From Nocardiopsis sp. FIRDI 009 (GTDB lineage Bacteria > Actinomycetota > Actinomycetes > Streptosporangiales > Streptosporangiaceae), in NCBI RefSeq assembly GCF_003386285.1, contig NZ_QPNC01000011.1, positions 140,465 to 204,464 of the forward strand: DNA of 64,000 nucleotides, written 5' to 3'. Of the stretch, positions 27,548 to 35,626 are shown piece by piece. The notes under the pieces are model-generated. The model saw only the letters and a list, made by a program, of their open reading frames with translations, was not told where the DNA came from and made no database searches. Position numbers and translations under genes: made by a program. Position 1 is the first letter of the stretch, and each line of letters starts with the position of its first letter.

Positions 27548-28696
27548 ATGCGGCGGGAATCGTCGAACCTGGTCGAGCGGGTGCGCGACTTCGTGGTGCG
27601 GGAGGTCGAGCCCTGGGAGGACGTCCTGGACGCGGGCGGTGACCGGGCGCGGGCGCGACGCGCGGAGCTGAGGGAACATGCGGTGCGGGAGGGGCTGTGG
27701 GCGCTGCCGTTGCCCCGGGAACTCGGCGGAGGGGGCCTGGGGCTGGCCGAGTACGCGCCCGTCGCCGAGGCCGAGGGGCGCAGCGACCACGGACCGTCCG
27801 TCCTCGGGTCGGCGGCGCTGCTGGACGTGCGGACCCTCGACGAACACGCGACACCCGCCCTGCGCGAGCGCTACCTGGAGGGGCTGGTGTCGGGGCGGCT
27901 GCGGGCGTGCTTCGCGATGACCGAACCGGGTGCGCGCGGCTCGGACCCGGCCGTGATCGCGACCACCGCGACCCCGGCCCCCGGGGGATTCCGGCTGCGC
28001 GGGGCGAAGTGGTTCGTGACCGGGGCGCGCGAGGCGGACCTGGTCATCGTGGTGGCGCGCACGGGTCCGCCCGGTCCGGGCGGACGCGACGGGCTGACCG
28101 TCCTGGCGGTGCCCGCCGAGACACCCGGGGTACGGGTGGTGCGGGAGTTGCCGGTGTGGGGTGTCGGCGGGCAGTATGAGATCGCCTTCGACGACGCGCC
28201 GGTCGACGCCGACCACGTGCTGGGTGACGTGGGGGAGGGGCTGCGCGTGGCGGGCGCGCGGGTGGGGCTCGGGCGGACGCTGCGGAGCCTGCGGTGGCTC
28301 GGGCAGGCGGAGCGCGCCTTCGGGCTGCTGCTCGACCGGGCCCGCGACACCGGACGGGGGAGCCCCGCTCTGGGGGAGTACCAGTTGGTGCGGGGGCTGG
28401 TGTTCGAGTCGCACCTGGCCCTGGCCTCCGCGCGGTCCCTGGTGGGGGCGGCCGTGTCGGCGGTGGAGGACCCCGGCGCCGATCCGGGGCGTACGGCGGT
28501 GGCCACGGCCAAGGTGGCGGCCGCGCGGGCGCTGTCGACGGTGGCCGACGCCGCCGCGCAGGTCCACGGAGCGGAGGGGTTGGGACCGGACACGCCGCTG
28601 CCCCGGTTGCAGCGGCTGGCGCGCCAGGCGCGGGTGCTGGACGGGCCCGACGAGCTGCATGTGTCGGCGGTGGCGCGGCGTTTGTTGCGCGGGTGA
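27548..28696 (+). CDS. Acyl-CoA dehydrogenase family protein
   Basis: A 382-residue flavin enzyme expected to desaturate an acyl-CoA. The FAD/substrate motif is CFAMTEPGARGSDPAVIATT and is followed by GFRLRGAKWFVTGARE. The C-terminal helical domain has QVHGAEGLGPDTPLPRLQR. AGGAGG at 27531-27536 serves ATG 27548 or the in-frame GTGs at 27545 and 27542; spacing slightly favours 27545. The gene diverges from the CoA-transferase/ligase pair with 152 bp between, so the three probably share regulation. The catalytic Glu cannot be placed with certainty. A biosynthetic or degradative role is open. Confidence 0.87.
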   Translation: MRRESSNLVERVRDFVVREVEPWEDVLDAGGDRARARRAELREHAVREGLWALPLPRELGGGGLGLAEYAPVAEAEGRSDHGPSVLGSAALLDVRTLDEHATPALRERYLEGLVSGRLRACFAMTEPGARGSDPAVIATTATPAPGGFRLRGAKWFVTGAREADLVIVVARTGPPGPGGRDGLTVLAVPAETPGVRVVRELPVWGVGGQYEIAFDDAPVDADHVLGDVGEGLRVAGARVGLGRTLRSLRWLGQAERAFGLLLDRARDTGRGSPALGEYQLVRGLVFESHLALASARSLVGAAVSAVEDPGADPGRTAVATAKVAAARALSTVADAAAQVHGAEGLGPDTPLPRLQRLARQARVLDGPDELHVSAVARRLLRG

Positions 28697-28700
28697 GGGG

Positions 28701-29963
28701 TCAGACGAGGTCGGCGGGGACGGTGCCGAGGGCCATCGCCGCCGCCAGGGCGAGGAAGAAGTTCCCCCACACGGACTCGATCCCGGTGACCAGTCCGTCG
28801 GCGGTCTCGTAGGACCCCTGCTCCAGGCCGTGCGTGCCCAGGTGGTCGCGCTGCAACGTCCGCACGATCGCGTGTGCCCGCGCCCGTGCGGCCACCGCAC
28901 GGGCGGCCGGGGCGCCCTCGCCCCGAGTCTGGACGGTTCCCCCGTGGCGCGCGGAGTCCGGGACCTGGGCGGAGGCGGCCGCGTCGGTGCCCCGAGCGCT
29001 CGTTCGCCCAGTCCGCGCAGCTCCTGGCCGGTCCTGTGCGGTCTGGCCGGTCGCACCGAGGAGGGGCCGGGGCGAGGCCGAGGACCGCGGCTGGGCGGCA
29101 GCGAATGAGTTCGTTCGCGAGGACTCCACGGCGCGCGCCAGCCGCAGCAGCGCGGCCGCCTCGATCGCCGCCGCCCCCGTGTCCACCGGCCCCTTCGGCT
29201 CCTCCGCGTCGGCCGGGGGCACCAGCGGCGCGTCCGCGTCCAGCGCTGACCCCAGTTCCGGGTCGTCGGACGCCACGAGCCCCAGTCGCACCGCGTCCGC
29301 GAACGCCGTCAGCAACCACGCCCGCCCCCGCGACCAGTACCGCGTCGGCGCCCCGTCACGGACCGCCGCGTCCCCGTCCAACCGCCACACCGGCGCCACG
29401 GACGACCCGTCCCAGCACAGTCGCAGGTGCCGGACCAGGTGCGCCGCCCCGGCCGCCGTGACCGCCTCCGACACCCCCGGCGCCTCCCGCATCAGCGGCG
29501 CCACGCCGGGCGCACCGTCCACCCGCACGAGGTCGCCCGCACCCTCGAAGGCGCCACCCCACGGGACCACCCCCGTCCCGGGGTCGAAGCGCCCACCCAA
29601 CGACCGCGCCGCCCGGCCGGCCGCCTCCTCCAGCGGGGCGACACCACCCGGAACCGCGAACCGCGCGAGCGCGAGCGGGTACCAGAACACCAGTCCGCGC
29701 GTGGCCGTGTCCGCCTCGGCCCACACCGCCAGGCCCCCGCTCGCGCGGCGGGCGGCCGCCGCGTGCGCCGACCCGGGACGCTCCAGCGCCCGCAGCCACA
29801 GCAGCCCCGACCAGAGCCCGCCGGTCCACGACCCGCGCCGACTCGTGACCCACGCTTCGCCCGGCCGACGGAACAGGGGGTACCGGCCGTCCAGCCCCGA
29901 GTGCAGGTCGTCGACGCCGTCGAGGAGGGTGTCGAGGACCCGCCGCGCCGCCTCCGCCCTCAC
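28701..29963 (-). CDS. GH88/GH105-like unsaturated glycuronyl hydrolase-type protein with an insertion
   Basis: A 420-residue predicted (alpha/alpha)6-barrel protein. PGEAWVTSRRGSWTGGLWSG near residue 32 and TRYWSRGRAWLLTAFADAV match the glycosyl hydrolase family 88/105 pattern. After VDTGAAAIEAAALLRLARAV there is a ~75-residue low-complexity Ala/Arg/Ser/Thr stretch (about 28891-29125). The fold then resumes with HAIVRTLQRDHLG and ends GNFFLALAAAMALG. The GTG start at 29963 overlaps the MFS stop (GTGA). The longer open frame is the shadow of the MFS gene. A sugar uptake plus hydrolysis pair is a sensible guess. Confidence 0.7.
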   Translation of the reverse strand: MRAEAARRVLDTLLDGVDDLHSGLDGRYPLFRRPGEAWVTSRRGSWTGGLWSGLLWLRALERPGSAHAAAARRASGGLAVWAEADTATRGLVFWYPLALARFAVPGGVAPLEEAAGRAARSLGGRFDPGTGVVPWGGAFEGAGDLVRVDGAPGVAPLMREAPGVSEAVTAAGAAHLVRHLRLCWDGSSVAPVWRLDGDAAVRDGAPTRYWSRGRAWLLTAFADAVRLGLVASDDPELGSALDADAPLVPPADAEEPKGPVDTGAAAIEAAALLRLARAVESSRTNSFAAAQPRSSASPRPLLGATGQTAQDRPGAARTGRTSARGTDAAASAQVPDSARHGGTVQTRGEGAPAARAVAARARAHAIVRTLQRDHLGTHGLEQGSYETADGLVTGIESVWGNFFLALAAAMALGTVPADLV

Positions 29964-31147
29964 GACCGGGCCTCCCGCCGCAGCCACGGGGCGGCCGTCG
30001 CCCCCGCCGCGAGCAGCGCCAGCGCGGGCCACCCCCACGCGTACGTGTAACCGGCCGTCTCGGCGAGGGCGCCCAGCACACCGGGGCCGACCGCGAACCC
30101 CGCGAAGAACCCGGCCGACACCAGTGCCGTGGCCCGACCCGCCCTCGGCCCGGGCGCGGCGGTCATCACGGCGATCATCGACACCGCGTTCGCCGCCACC
30201 GCCAGCCCCCCGACCGCGACCGCGGCCGGGTACACCAACACCGGAACCCACACCGCCGTCACCAGCAGCGCGGGGCCCAGGACGGACCCGCCCGCCAGCG
30301 GCGCCAGCAGGCGGAACGCCCCGCCGTGACCGGCCCTCGCCGCCCACAGCACGCGCCCCAGCACCCCGGAGACGCCCAGGACCGCCACCGCCAGGCCCGC
30401 CGCCACCGGGGCCAGCCCCAGCTCGTCGGCGGCGAACAGGCCCACGTGCGCGTTCATCGACGACACCCCCACGCCCAGGAAGAGCGAGAACACCGCGAGC
30501 CGCCCCACCGGACCGCGCGGCAGCGGCTCGGCACCGGCCCCCCGCACGCCACCGCCCGGGGCGTCGGCGGCGAGCGCGAACAGCGCCCACACCGCGAGCA
30601 GCACGGCGACCGCGGCGGCCACCACGACCGCGACCCGCCACCCCGACCAGGCCGCGACCAGCGACAGCGGTACCCCGGCCACCAGTGCGCCGAGCTGTAC
30701 CCCGGACTGTTTCCACCCGGTCACACCGCCCCGCCGGTCGGCGGGCACCGACCGCAGGATCGTCTTGTTGGTCGCCGGGTTGGCGAACGCCTGCGGCAGG
30801 CCGGACAGCGCCAGCGCCAGGCACAGCGTGACCAGGTCCCGGGCCGTCGCCAGCAGCCCCAGCCCGACCGCCGCCAGCACCAGCAGTCCGACCGTGCACC
30901 GCCGCGGCCCCCACCGGTCGGTCAGCCGCCCCGCCACGGGGGACAGCGCGGCGGCCACGGCGAACCCGGCGCCGACCGCGACGCCCAGCGCCGCCGGGCC
31001 GGTGCCCAGCTCGGGCCCGAGCCGCGGCGCCAGCGCGGCCACCGTGAACAGCGGCAGCATCGACCAGGCCATGACCAGGGTCAGCAGCACGGTCGTGCCG
31101 CCCACCCGGTCGCTCGTCCTCGCCTCCTCCAGGCGGTCAGGGGTCAT
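29960..31147 (-). CDS. MFS transporter (395 aa)
   Basis: A 12-helix major facilitator protein. Motif A is GRLTDRWGPRRCTVGLLVL near residue 73. PQAFANPATNKTILRSVP follows helix 4, and a second GRVLWAARAGHGGAF-type loop opens the C-terminal half. It ends in a short basic tail and its TGA overlaps the start of the GH88-like gene, so the two form an operon. The substrate is unknown; an oligosaccharide or uronide would fit the neighbour. Confidence 0.85.
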   Translation of the reverse strand: MTPDRLEEARTSDRVGGTTVLLTLVMAWSMLPLFTVAALAPRLGPELGTGPAALGVAVGAGFAVAAALSPVAGRLTDRWGPRRCTVGLLVLAAVGLGLLATARDLVTLCLALALSGLPQAFANPATNKTILRSVPADRRGGVTGWKQSGVQLGALVAGVPLSLVAAWSGWRVAVVVAAAVAVLLAVWALFALAADAPGGGVRGAGAEPLPRGPVGRLAVFSLFLGVGVSSMNAHVGLFAADELGLAPVAAGLAVAVLGVSGVLGRVLWAARAGHGGAFRLLAPLAGGSVLGPALLVTAVWVPVLVYPAAVAVGGLAVAANAVSMIAVMTAAPGPRAGRATALVSAGFFAGFAVGPGVLGALAETAGYTYAWGWPALALLAAGATAAPWLRREARS

Positions 31148-31163
31148 CGGCGCTCCAATACGG

Positions 31164-32606
31164 TCAGGGGGTATATGAGGTCCCGGTCAGTGTCTCATCC
31201 CGCCCACGCGGCCGCGCCACCGCGTCCGCCTCGACCGCCGCCCGACCGCCCCGTCGCGCGAGCCACCCGAGGACGGCGTCCACGGTCAGGAACGCCAGCA
31301 GCGACACCCCCACCAGCGGCGCCGCCCAGCCGACCGCGACCAGGACGACCACGACCGCCGCCCGCAGCGGCGGCGACAGGGCGCGGAAGGCGCCACGCGG
31401 GTAGGGGCGGCCGACCCCCAGCGCCCGCGACCGCGTGGGCCGCCGCTGCCACCACATCCGGTAACCCCAGACGACGACGGCCAGCAGCGCCACGGCCAGC
31501 ACGGTCAGTGCCACCTGGTTGGCCACCCCGAACAGCAGCCCCATGTGGGCGTCGATCCCCCACCGGGTGAACTTGGCCGTCAGCGGGTAGTCGGCGAACC
31601 GCACCACGTCGGTGACCTCCGCCGTGTCCGGCGCGATCGCCGCGCTGTCCGCCCGTGTCGGCCAGAGCCGGTCGAGCTGCCGGACCACGTAGGGCGAGGC
31701 GGGCGTCGGCGGATAGGCGATCTCGACGGGGCCGTCCAGTCCGGCCTCCCGCGCGCTGGCCAGCACGGCGTCCACCCCCAGATCCACGCCGGGCGAGGTG
31801 ACCGGGGCCCGCGCGGACACCGACGGGGTCGCCCAGGACAGCCTCTCCCGCAGGTCGGCGATGTTGCCGCCCGCGTACTGCGACCACGTCATCCCGGTCG
31901 CCGACAGGAAGAGCAGACCCACCGTGATCCACAGGCCGGTGGCGCCGTGCAGCGAGACCGAACGCGCCCGCCCCCGGGACGTCCCCGAACCGGGCAGCAG
32001 CGCGCGCCGCGCCCCGCCCCGCGACCGCCGCGCCCGGGCGATCCACAGCGCGACGCCGCCCAGCGCGACCACCCACAGCCAGCTCGCCGCGAGTTCGCTG
32101 TACAGGCGTCCGACGTCACCCAGGTGCAGGTTGGCGTGGAACACCTCGATCCACGTGCGCACGGGCAGCGCGCCGCTGGTGCCGTAGGACTCGGTCACCC
32201 CGAGCACGTCGCCGCCGTAGGGATCGACGAACACCGCCGCCCGCTGCCCCGACTCCAACCCGGGCACGTCGAACAGCACCCGCGTGGCGTCCTCCCCAGT
32301 CGCGGGCGGGCGCACCGCGTCGAGTTCGGCGTCCGGCAGTTCCTCCCGCGCCACCCGCACCTGTTCGTGCAACGGCAGGGTCTCCCCGGCGGGTTCGACG
32401 CGCAGCAGGTCGGCGTAGGCGGCGTTCTCGATCTGCGGCGTCCACACGTACAGCAGGCCGGTGACCGCCGCGACCAGGATGAACGGGGCGACGGACACCC
32501 CGGCGTAGAAGTGCAGCCGCAGGACCAGCGGCCGGAGCGCCGTCCATGCCCCGGGTCGCGTCCGTTCCGCCGCGTCCTCGGGGGGTGCGTCCTCGTCCTG
32601 TGTCAT
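31164..32606 (-). CDS. PepSY-associated transmembrane protein
   Basis: A 480-residue PepSY-TM family protein, a group often linked to iron or copper reduction and uptake. Four main membrane segments are seen: LHFYAGVSVAPFILVAAVTG, SWLWVVALGGVALWIARARR, a third around TGLWITVGLLFLSATGMTWS, and a C-terminal set from VALTVLAVALLAVVVWGYRM. Conserved His residues flank them (RLHFYAG, VFHANLHLGD, SLHGATG, GIDAHMGLLFG), as in family members that may bind haem. ATG 32606 is preceded by GAGGAG. The open frame continues upstream without a stop into an MFS-like remnant. Confidence 0.85.
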   Translation of the reverse strand: MTQDEDAPPEDAAERTRPGAWTALRPLVLRLHFYAGVSVAPFILVAAVTGLLYVWTPQIENAAYADLLRVEPAGETLPLHEQVRVAREELPDAELDAVRPPATGEDATRVLFDVPGLESGQRAAVFVDPYGGDVLGVTESYGTSGALPVRTWIEVFHANLHLGDVGRLYSELAASWLWVVALGGVALWIARARRSRGGARRALLPGSGTSRGRARSVSLHGATGLWITVGLLFLSATGMTWSQYAGGNIADLRERLSWATPSVSARAPVTSPGVDLGVDAVLASAREAGLDGPVEIAYPPTPASPYVVRQLDRLWPTRADSAAIAPDTAEVTDVVRFADYPLTAKFTRWGIDAHMGLLFGVANQVALTVLAVALLAVVVWGYRMWWQRRPTRSRALGVGRPYPRGAFRALSPPLRAAVVVVLVAVGWAAPLVGVSLLAFLTVDAVLGWLARRGGRAAVEADAVARPRGRDETLTGTSYTP

Positions 32607-32987
32607 GGCGGCGTTCTCCTCATCGTCGGCGCCGCGCGCCGATCGTGGTGCTTGTCCTCCCTGTTCAGGTCGTTCGCGCGGCCTGTCCGGTTCCCGCGCC
32701 GACGTGCTTCGACCCGGGGCGAGCGCGGCGGTGCCCGGAGCGAGCAAGCACAGGGCCGCGCACACGACGAGCACCGCCTCGGTGCCGAACGCGTCGCGGC
32801 TGACCGCCGGGAGGAGGACGTTGGTCGCGGAGTACCCGGCGGCGGTCAGCGCGCCCAGTCCGGCGAGGAACCCGGCGGTGCGGGCGGCCAGGACGGCCGG
32901 GCCGGGGATGAACGGCATCGCCCACGCGGCCAGACCGGAGGCGGCGTTGCCCGTCCACCGCCGGAGGAAGGCCGGGTCCAGCGGCAC
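32607..32987 (-). pseudogene. Apparent internally deleted MFS transporter remnant
   Basis: From GTG 32987 the frame reads VPLDPAFLRRWTGNAASGLA, a typical start of MFS proteins, then AVLAARTAGFLAG, which looks like helix 2. It jumps directly to ALTAAGYSATNVLLPAVSRD and a last hydrophobic segment typical of an MFS C-terminus. About 250-300 residues that would form the middle are missing. The frame is still open and runs into the PepSY gene. Either a decayed transporter or a small two- to three-helix membrane protein made from one. Confidence 0.45.
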
Positions 32988-33096
32988 GGACGCGCGCGGT
33001 GGGGAGGGGCGTGCGATCTGGGGCTCCTGGGGGTGGGCACGGTCGTGTGACGTCCTTGCGCGTACGGTCGTCGAGGGCGTGTTCCGACACCCCCTC

Positions 33097-33112
33097 ATGA
33101 CAACGGTCATCA
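33097..33112. promoter_or_regulatory. Palindromic operator-like site upstream of the PepSY region
   Basis: ATGACAACGGTCAT at 33097-33110 is a 5+4+5 palindrome, overlapping TGACAACGGTCATCA, which shares 11 of 15 positions with a Zur-box-like TGAAAACGATTTTCA as I recall it. It is AT-richer than its surroundings and lies about 110 bp upstream of the remnant's start. A metal-responsive (Fur/Zur) or TetR-type operator is possible. Confidence 0.35.
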
Positions 33113-33180
33113 TTGCCCCCGCCAACGACACGCCGCGCACGGACACTCGCCGTGCGCGGCCGCCGCCGGTGCCCCCGGAG

Positions 33181-33516
33181 CTACTCCAGGTCGATGACCT
33201 CGAAGGACATCGCGCCCCGGACGTTCACGACGTCACCGGGCAGCGCTTTGCGGCCGACGGGGTGATGGCAGTCGGGCGCGGCGTAGAAGCGGAGGAGCGC
33301 GTCGGTGCGGTTCTTGGCCCGCTCGGCGGAGGGCAGGCCGGGGAGCACCTGCGGGACGGTGTGGCAGCCCTCGGCGGGGTCGACGGCCACGGTGACGGGG
33401 TTGTTCGCCAGGTCGTGCCTGAAGAGGACGACCCCCTCGGCGGCGTGGGCGGGCGCGGCGAACAACGGCAGCGCCACCGCGGCGGTGGCGGCGGTGGCGG
33501 CGAGGCGTTTCAACAC
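33181..33516 (-). CDS. Small secreted protein (111 aa)
   Basis: No domain is recognised. A signal peptide (MLKRLAATAATAAVALPLFA, cleavage after AHA) precedes a mature domain of about 87 residues. The mature part has two cysteines (EGCHTVP and PDCHHPV), which probably form a disulfide, and several His. It starts with GTG at 33516, with GGAG about 9 nt upstream. It is convergent with nothing nearby and diverges from the CBS-BON gene, 268 bp away. It looks like a compact exported actinomycete protein of unknown role. Confidence 0.72.
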   Translation of the reverse strand: MLKRLAATAATAAVALPLFAAPAHAAEGVVLFRHDLANNPVTVAVDPAEGCHTVPQVLPGLPSAERAKNRTDALLRFYAAPDCHHPVGRKALPGDVVNVRGAMSFEVIDLE

Positions 33517-33784
33517 GTTCGGGTACTCCAGTCATGCTCGACGGACGGGGTGTTTCCCAACGTGCTCATTCAATGGCCCGGAGCGACGGAGGTGGGCGGG
33601 CAACGCCGACCGGCTGCCGTGTCTTTGCCGCCCGATCACGATCGCGGTCCGCACCCGACCGCCCCACACCGGACTCCGTTCCCCCCGGTCGGAGCCGGTG
33701 CCGGGGGTAGCCTGGAAGGGGACTCGACGGCCGCGCGTCCGTGTTCACACGGGTCGGCGGCCCGACGGACGAGGGGGTTCCGTG

Positions 33785-34486
33785 ATGAGTACGGTCCGCA
33801 GTGTCATGACGTCCCAGGTCGTCGCCGTCACCGAGGACGCCGGTTACCGGGAGGTCCTCGAAGCGCTGGTCGACCACCACGTGGGCGCTCTGCCGGTGAC
33901 CGACGCCGAGGGGCGCGTGGTCGGGGTGGTGTCGGAGGAGGACCTGCTCCACAAGGAGGAGTTCAAGGGCGGTGACTACATCCCGCCGCCGCGTGCCCGT
34001 CTGCGCGCCCGCCTGGGTGTCGGCGGAGCGGCGCGGGACAAGGCCCGGGCCACGAGCGCGGCCGAACTCATGACGCGCCCGGCCGTGACGGTGGGACCCG
34101 ACAGCAGCGTGGTCGAGGCGGCGCGGCTGATGGAGCGGCGCGGCGTCAAGCACCTGCCGGTGGTGGACGAGGAGGGGCGCCTGGTCGGGATCGTGAGCCG
34201 GTCCGACCTGCTGCGGGTGTTCCTGCGCGGGGACGCCGAGATCGCCGACGAGGTGCGCGGTGAGATCGCCGAGGTCATGAACCGGGCGCGCGACGAGGAG
34301 CCGACCGCGACGGTCTCCGACGGCGTCGTCCACATGACCGGGACCGTGCGGTTGCGCAGCGAGGCCCAGGAGTTGGTGCGGCGCGCCCAGCGGATCGAGG
34401 GGGTGGTGTCCGTCGACTCCGACATCGACTGGCACGTCGACGACATCATCCCCGAACACGTCCGCTGGCGGTCCGTGACCCCGTGA
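33785..34486 (+). CDS. CBS-pair protein with C-terminal BON domain
   Basis: A 233-residue protein with two CBS motifs (MTSQVVAVTEDAGYREVLEA and MTRPAVTVGPDSSVVEAARL, each followed by HLPVVDEEGRLVGIVSRSDL-like sequence) and a C-terminal BON domain (DGVVHMTGTVRLRSEAQELV, then RIEGVVSVDSDIDW). CBS pairs usually sense adenine nucleotides; BON domains bind membranes or phospholipids. Such CBS-BON proteins are frequent in actinobacteria, sometimes stress-linked. ATG 33785 is chosen, with GAGGGGG 7 nt upstream; a GTG at 33782 is next to it. Confidence 0.9.
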   Translation: MSTVRSVMTSQVVAVTEDAGYREVLEALVDHHVGALPVTDAEGRVVGVVSEEDLLHKEEFKGGDYIPPPRARLRARLGVGGAARDKARATSAAELMTRPAVTVGPDSSVVEAARLMERRGVKHLPVVDEEGRLVGIVSRSDLLRVFLRGDAEIADEVRGEIAEVMNRARDEEPTATVSDGVVHMTGTVRLRSEAQELVRRAQRIEGVVSVDSDIDWHVDDIIPEHVRWRSVTP

Positions 34487-34508
34487 GGCGGTGCCGCGCG
34501 GCGCGAGG

Positions 34509-34548
34509 CGTGGGCGTGGTCGCCCCGCACGGGGCGACCACGCCCACG
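34509..34548 (+). terminator. Strong hairpin after the CBS-BON gene
   Basis: A perfect 18-bp stem (34509-34526 with 34531-34548) with a 4-nt loop lies 22 bp after the stop. There is no T-tract, which is common for actinobacterial terminators. Confidence 0.75.
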
Positions 34549-34589
34549 ACCGGGCGGGACTCGACCTCCCCAGCCGGATCCGGGAGCGC

Positions 34590-34595
34590 TAGGGT
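34590..34595 (+). promoter_or_regulatory. -10 box of a leaderless promoter for the HNH endonuclease
   Basis: TAGGGT lies exactly at -12 to -7 relative to the ATG at 34602, with no ribosome site before the ATG. This indicates a leaderless transcript. Confidence 0.55.
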
Positions 34596-34601
34596 CGCCG
34601 G

Positions 34602-35498
34602 ATGGACTGGATCGACCGGGTCGCGGCGATCAGACGCTGGAACCGCAACGGTTACCGCGCCCCCCACAAACCCCTCCTGCTGCTCTACGCGCTCGGGTAC
34701 CACCAGCGCCACGGTGCCCGCCCGATCCCCTACAGCGAGGCGGAGCGACACCTGGCCCACCTCCTGCGGGAGTTCGGCCCACCCCGGCGGACCTCGCCCG
34801 CCTACCCGTTCCACCACCTGACCAGCGACGGCCTGTGGCGGGTCACCACCGTGGACGGGCGGGAGTGCGACGCCGCCAGCGCCACGGAGCTACGGCGTGA
34901 GGGCGCGCGCGGAAGCCTGAGCCCGGAGCTGTCCGCGGCCCTGTCGCGGGACCCCGGCCTGACCACCCGTATCGCGCGCCACCTGCTCGACGCGAACTTC
35001 GAACCCTCCCTGCACGCGGAGATCTGCACGCTCGCCGGGCTCGCCCCGGACACCGGGGCCGTCGGGACCGACGACGTCCGCCTCGTCGCGGGACGCCGTG
35101 ACCCCGGCTTCCGGGACCTGGTCCTGGACTCCTACGACCACCGGTGCGCCTTCTGCGGCTACGACGGGTGGATCGACGGCGGCCCCGTGGCACTGGAGGC
35201 CGCGCACGTGCGCTGGTGGGCGCTGGGCGGCCCCGACGACCTCACCAACGGCCTGTGCCTGTGCTCGATCCACCACCGGCTGTTCGACCGGGGCGTCCTC
35301 GGGCTCTCGCGGGACCACACCGTCGCCGTCTCCACCCGGTTCAGGGGGCGCTCCCCGGCCTCGGAGCGGCTCGTGACCTCCCTGGCGGGGCGACCGCTGA
35401 ACCGCCCCGGGGGCGCGGACCCCGCCGTCGAACCCGACCACGTCGACTGGCACGGCCGCGAGGTCTTCCGCGGCGATCCGGTGGCCCCGGCCGGGTGA
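34602..35498 (+). CDS. Phosphorothioate-sensing restriction endonuclease (SBD + HNH), orphan
   Basis: A 298-residue protein with an N-terminal sulfur-binding-type domain (WIDRVAAIRRWNRNGYRAPH, then KPLLLLYALG and PPRRTSPAYPFHHLTSDGLW) and a C-terminal HNH nuclease: DHRCAFCGYDGW, then LEAAHVRWWALGG with the catalytic His, and LCLCSIHHRLFDRG. The CxxC/CxC pairs would bind zinc. This is the layout of SprMcrA/ScoMcrA-like enzymes that cut phosphorothioate-modified DNA. No dnd or modification genes are nearby, so it would act on incoming modified DNA. Family assignment is from memory of the signature. Confidence 0.82.
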   Translation: MDWIDRVAAIRRWNRNGYRAPHKPLLLLYALGYHQRHGARPIPYSEAERHLAHLLREFGPPRRTSPAYPFHHLTSDGLWRVTTVDGRECDAASATELRREGARGSLSPELSAALSRDPGLTTRIARHLLDANFEPSLHAEICTLAGLAPDTGAVGTDDVRLVAGRRDPGFRDLVLDSYDHRCAFCGYDGWIDGGPVALEAAHVRWWALGGPDDLTNGLCLCSIHHRLFDRGVLGLSRDHTVAVSTRFRGRSPASERLVTSLAGRPLNRPGGADPAVEPDHVDWHGREVFRGDPVAPAG

Positions 35499-35626
35499 CC
35501 CGGACGCCGTCCACCGACCGTCTCCGGCCGGTGGACGGCCTCCGTTCACCTCGGGTATGACCTGCGACACCCGGCATCGCTAGGATGCGACCCGGACCGA
35601 GCCGGAAGAGCAGAGAGAAGAGCGCA

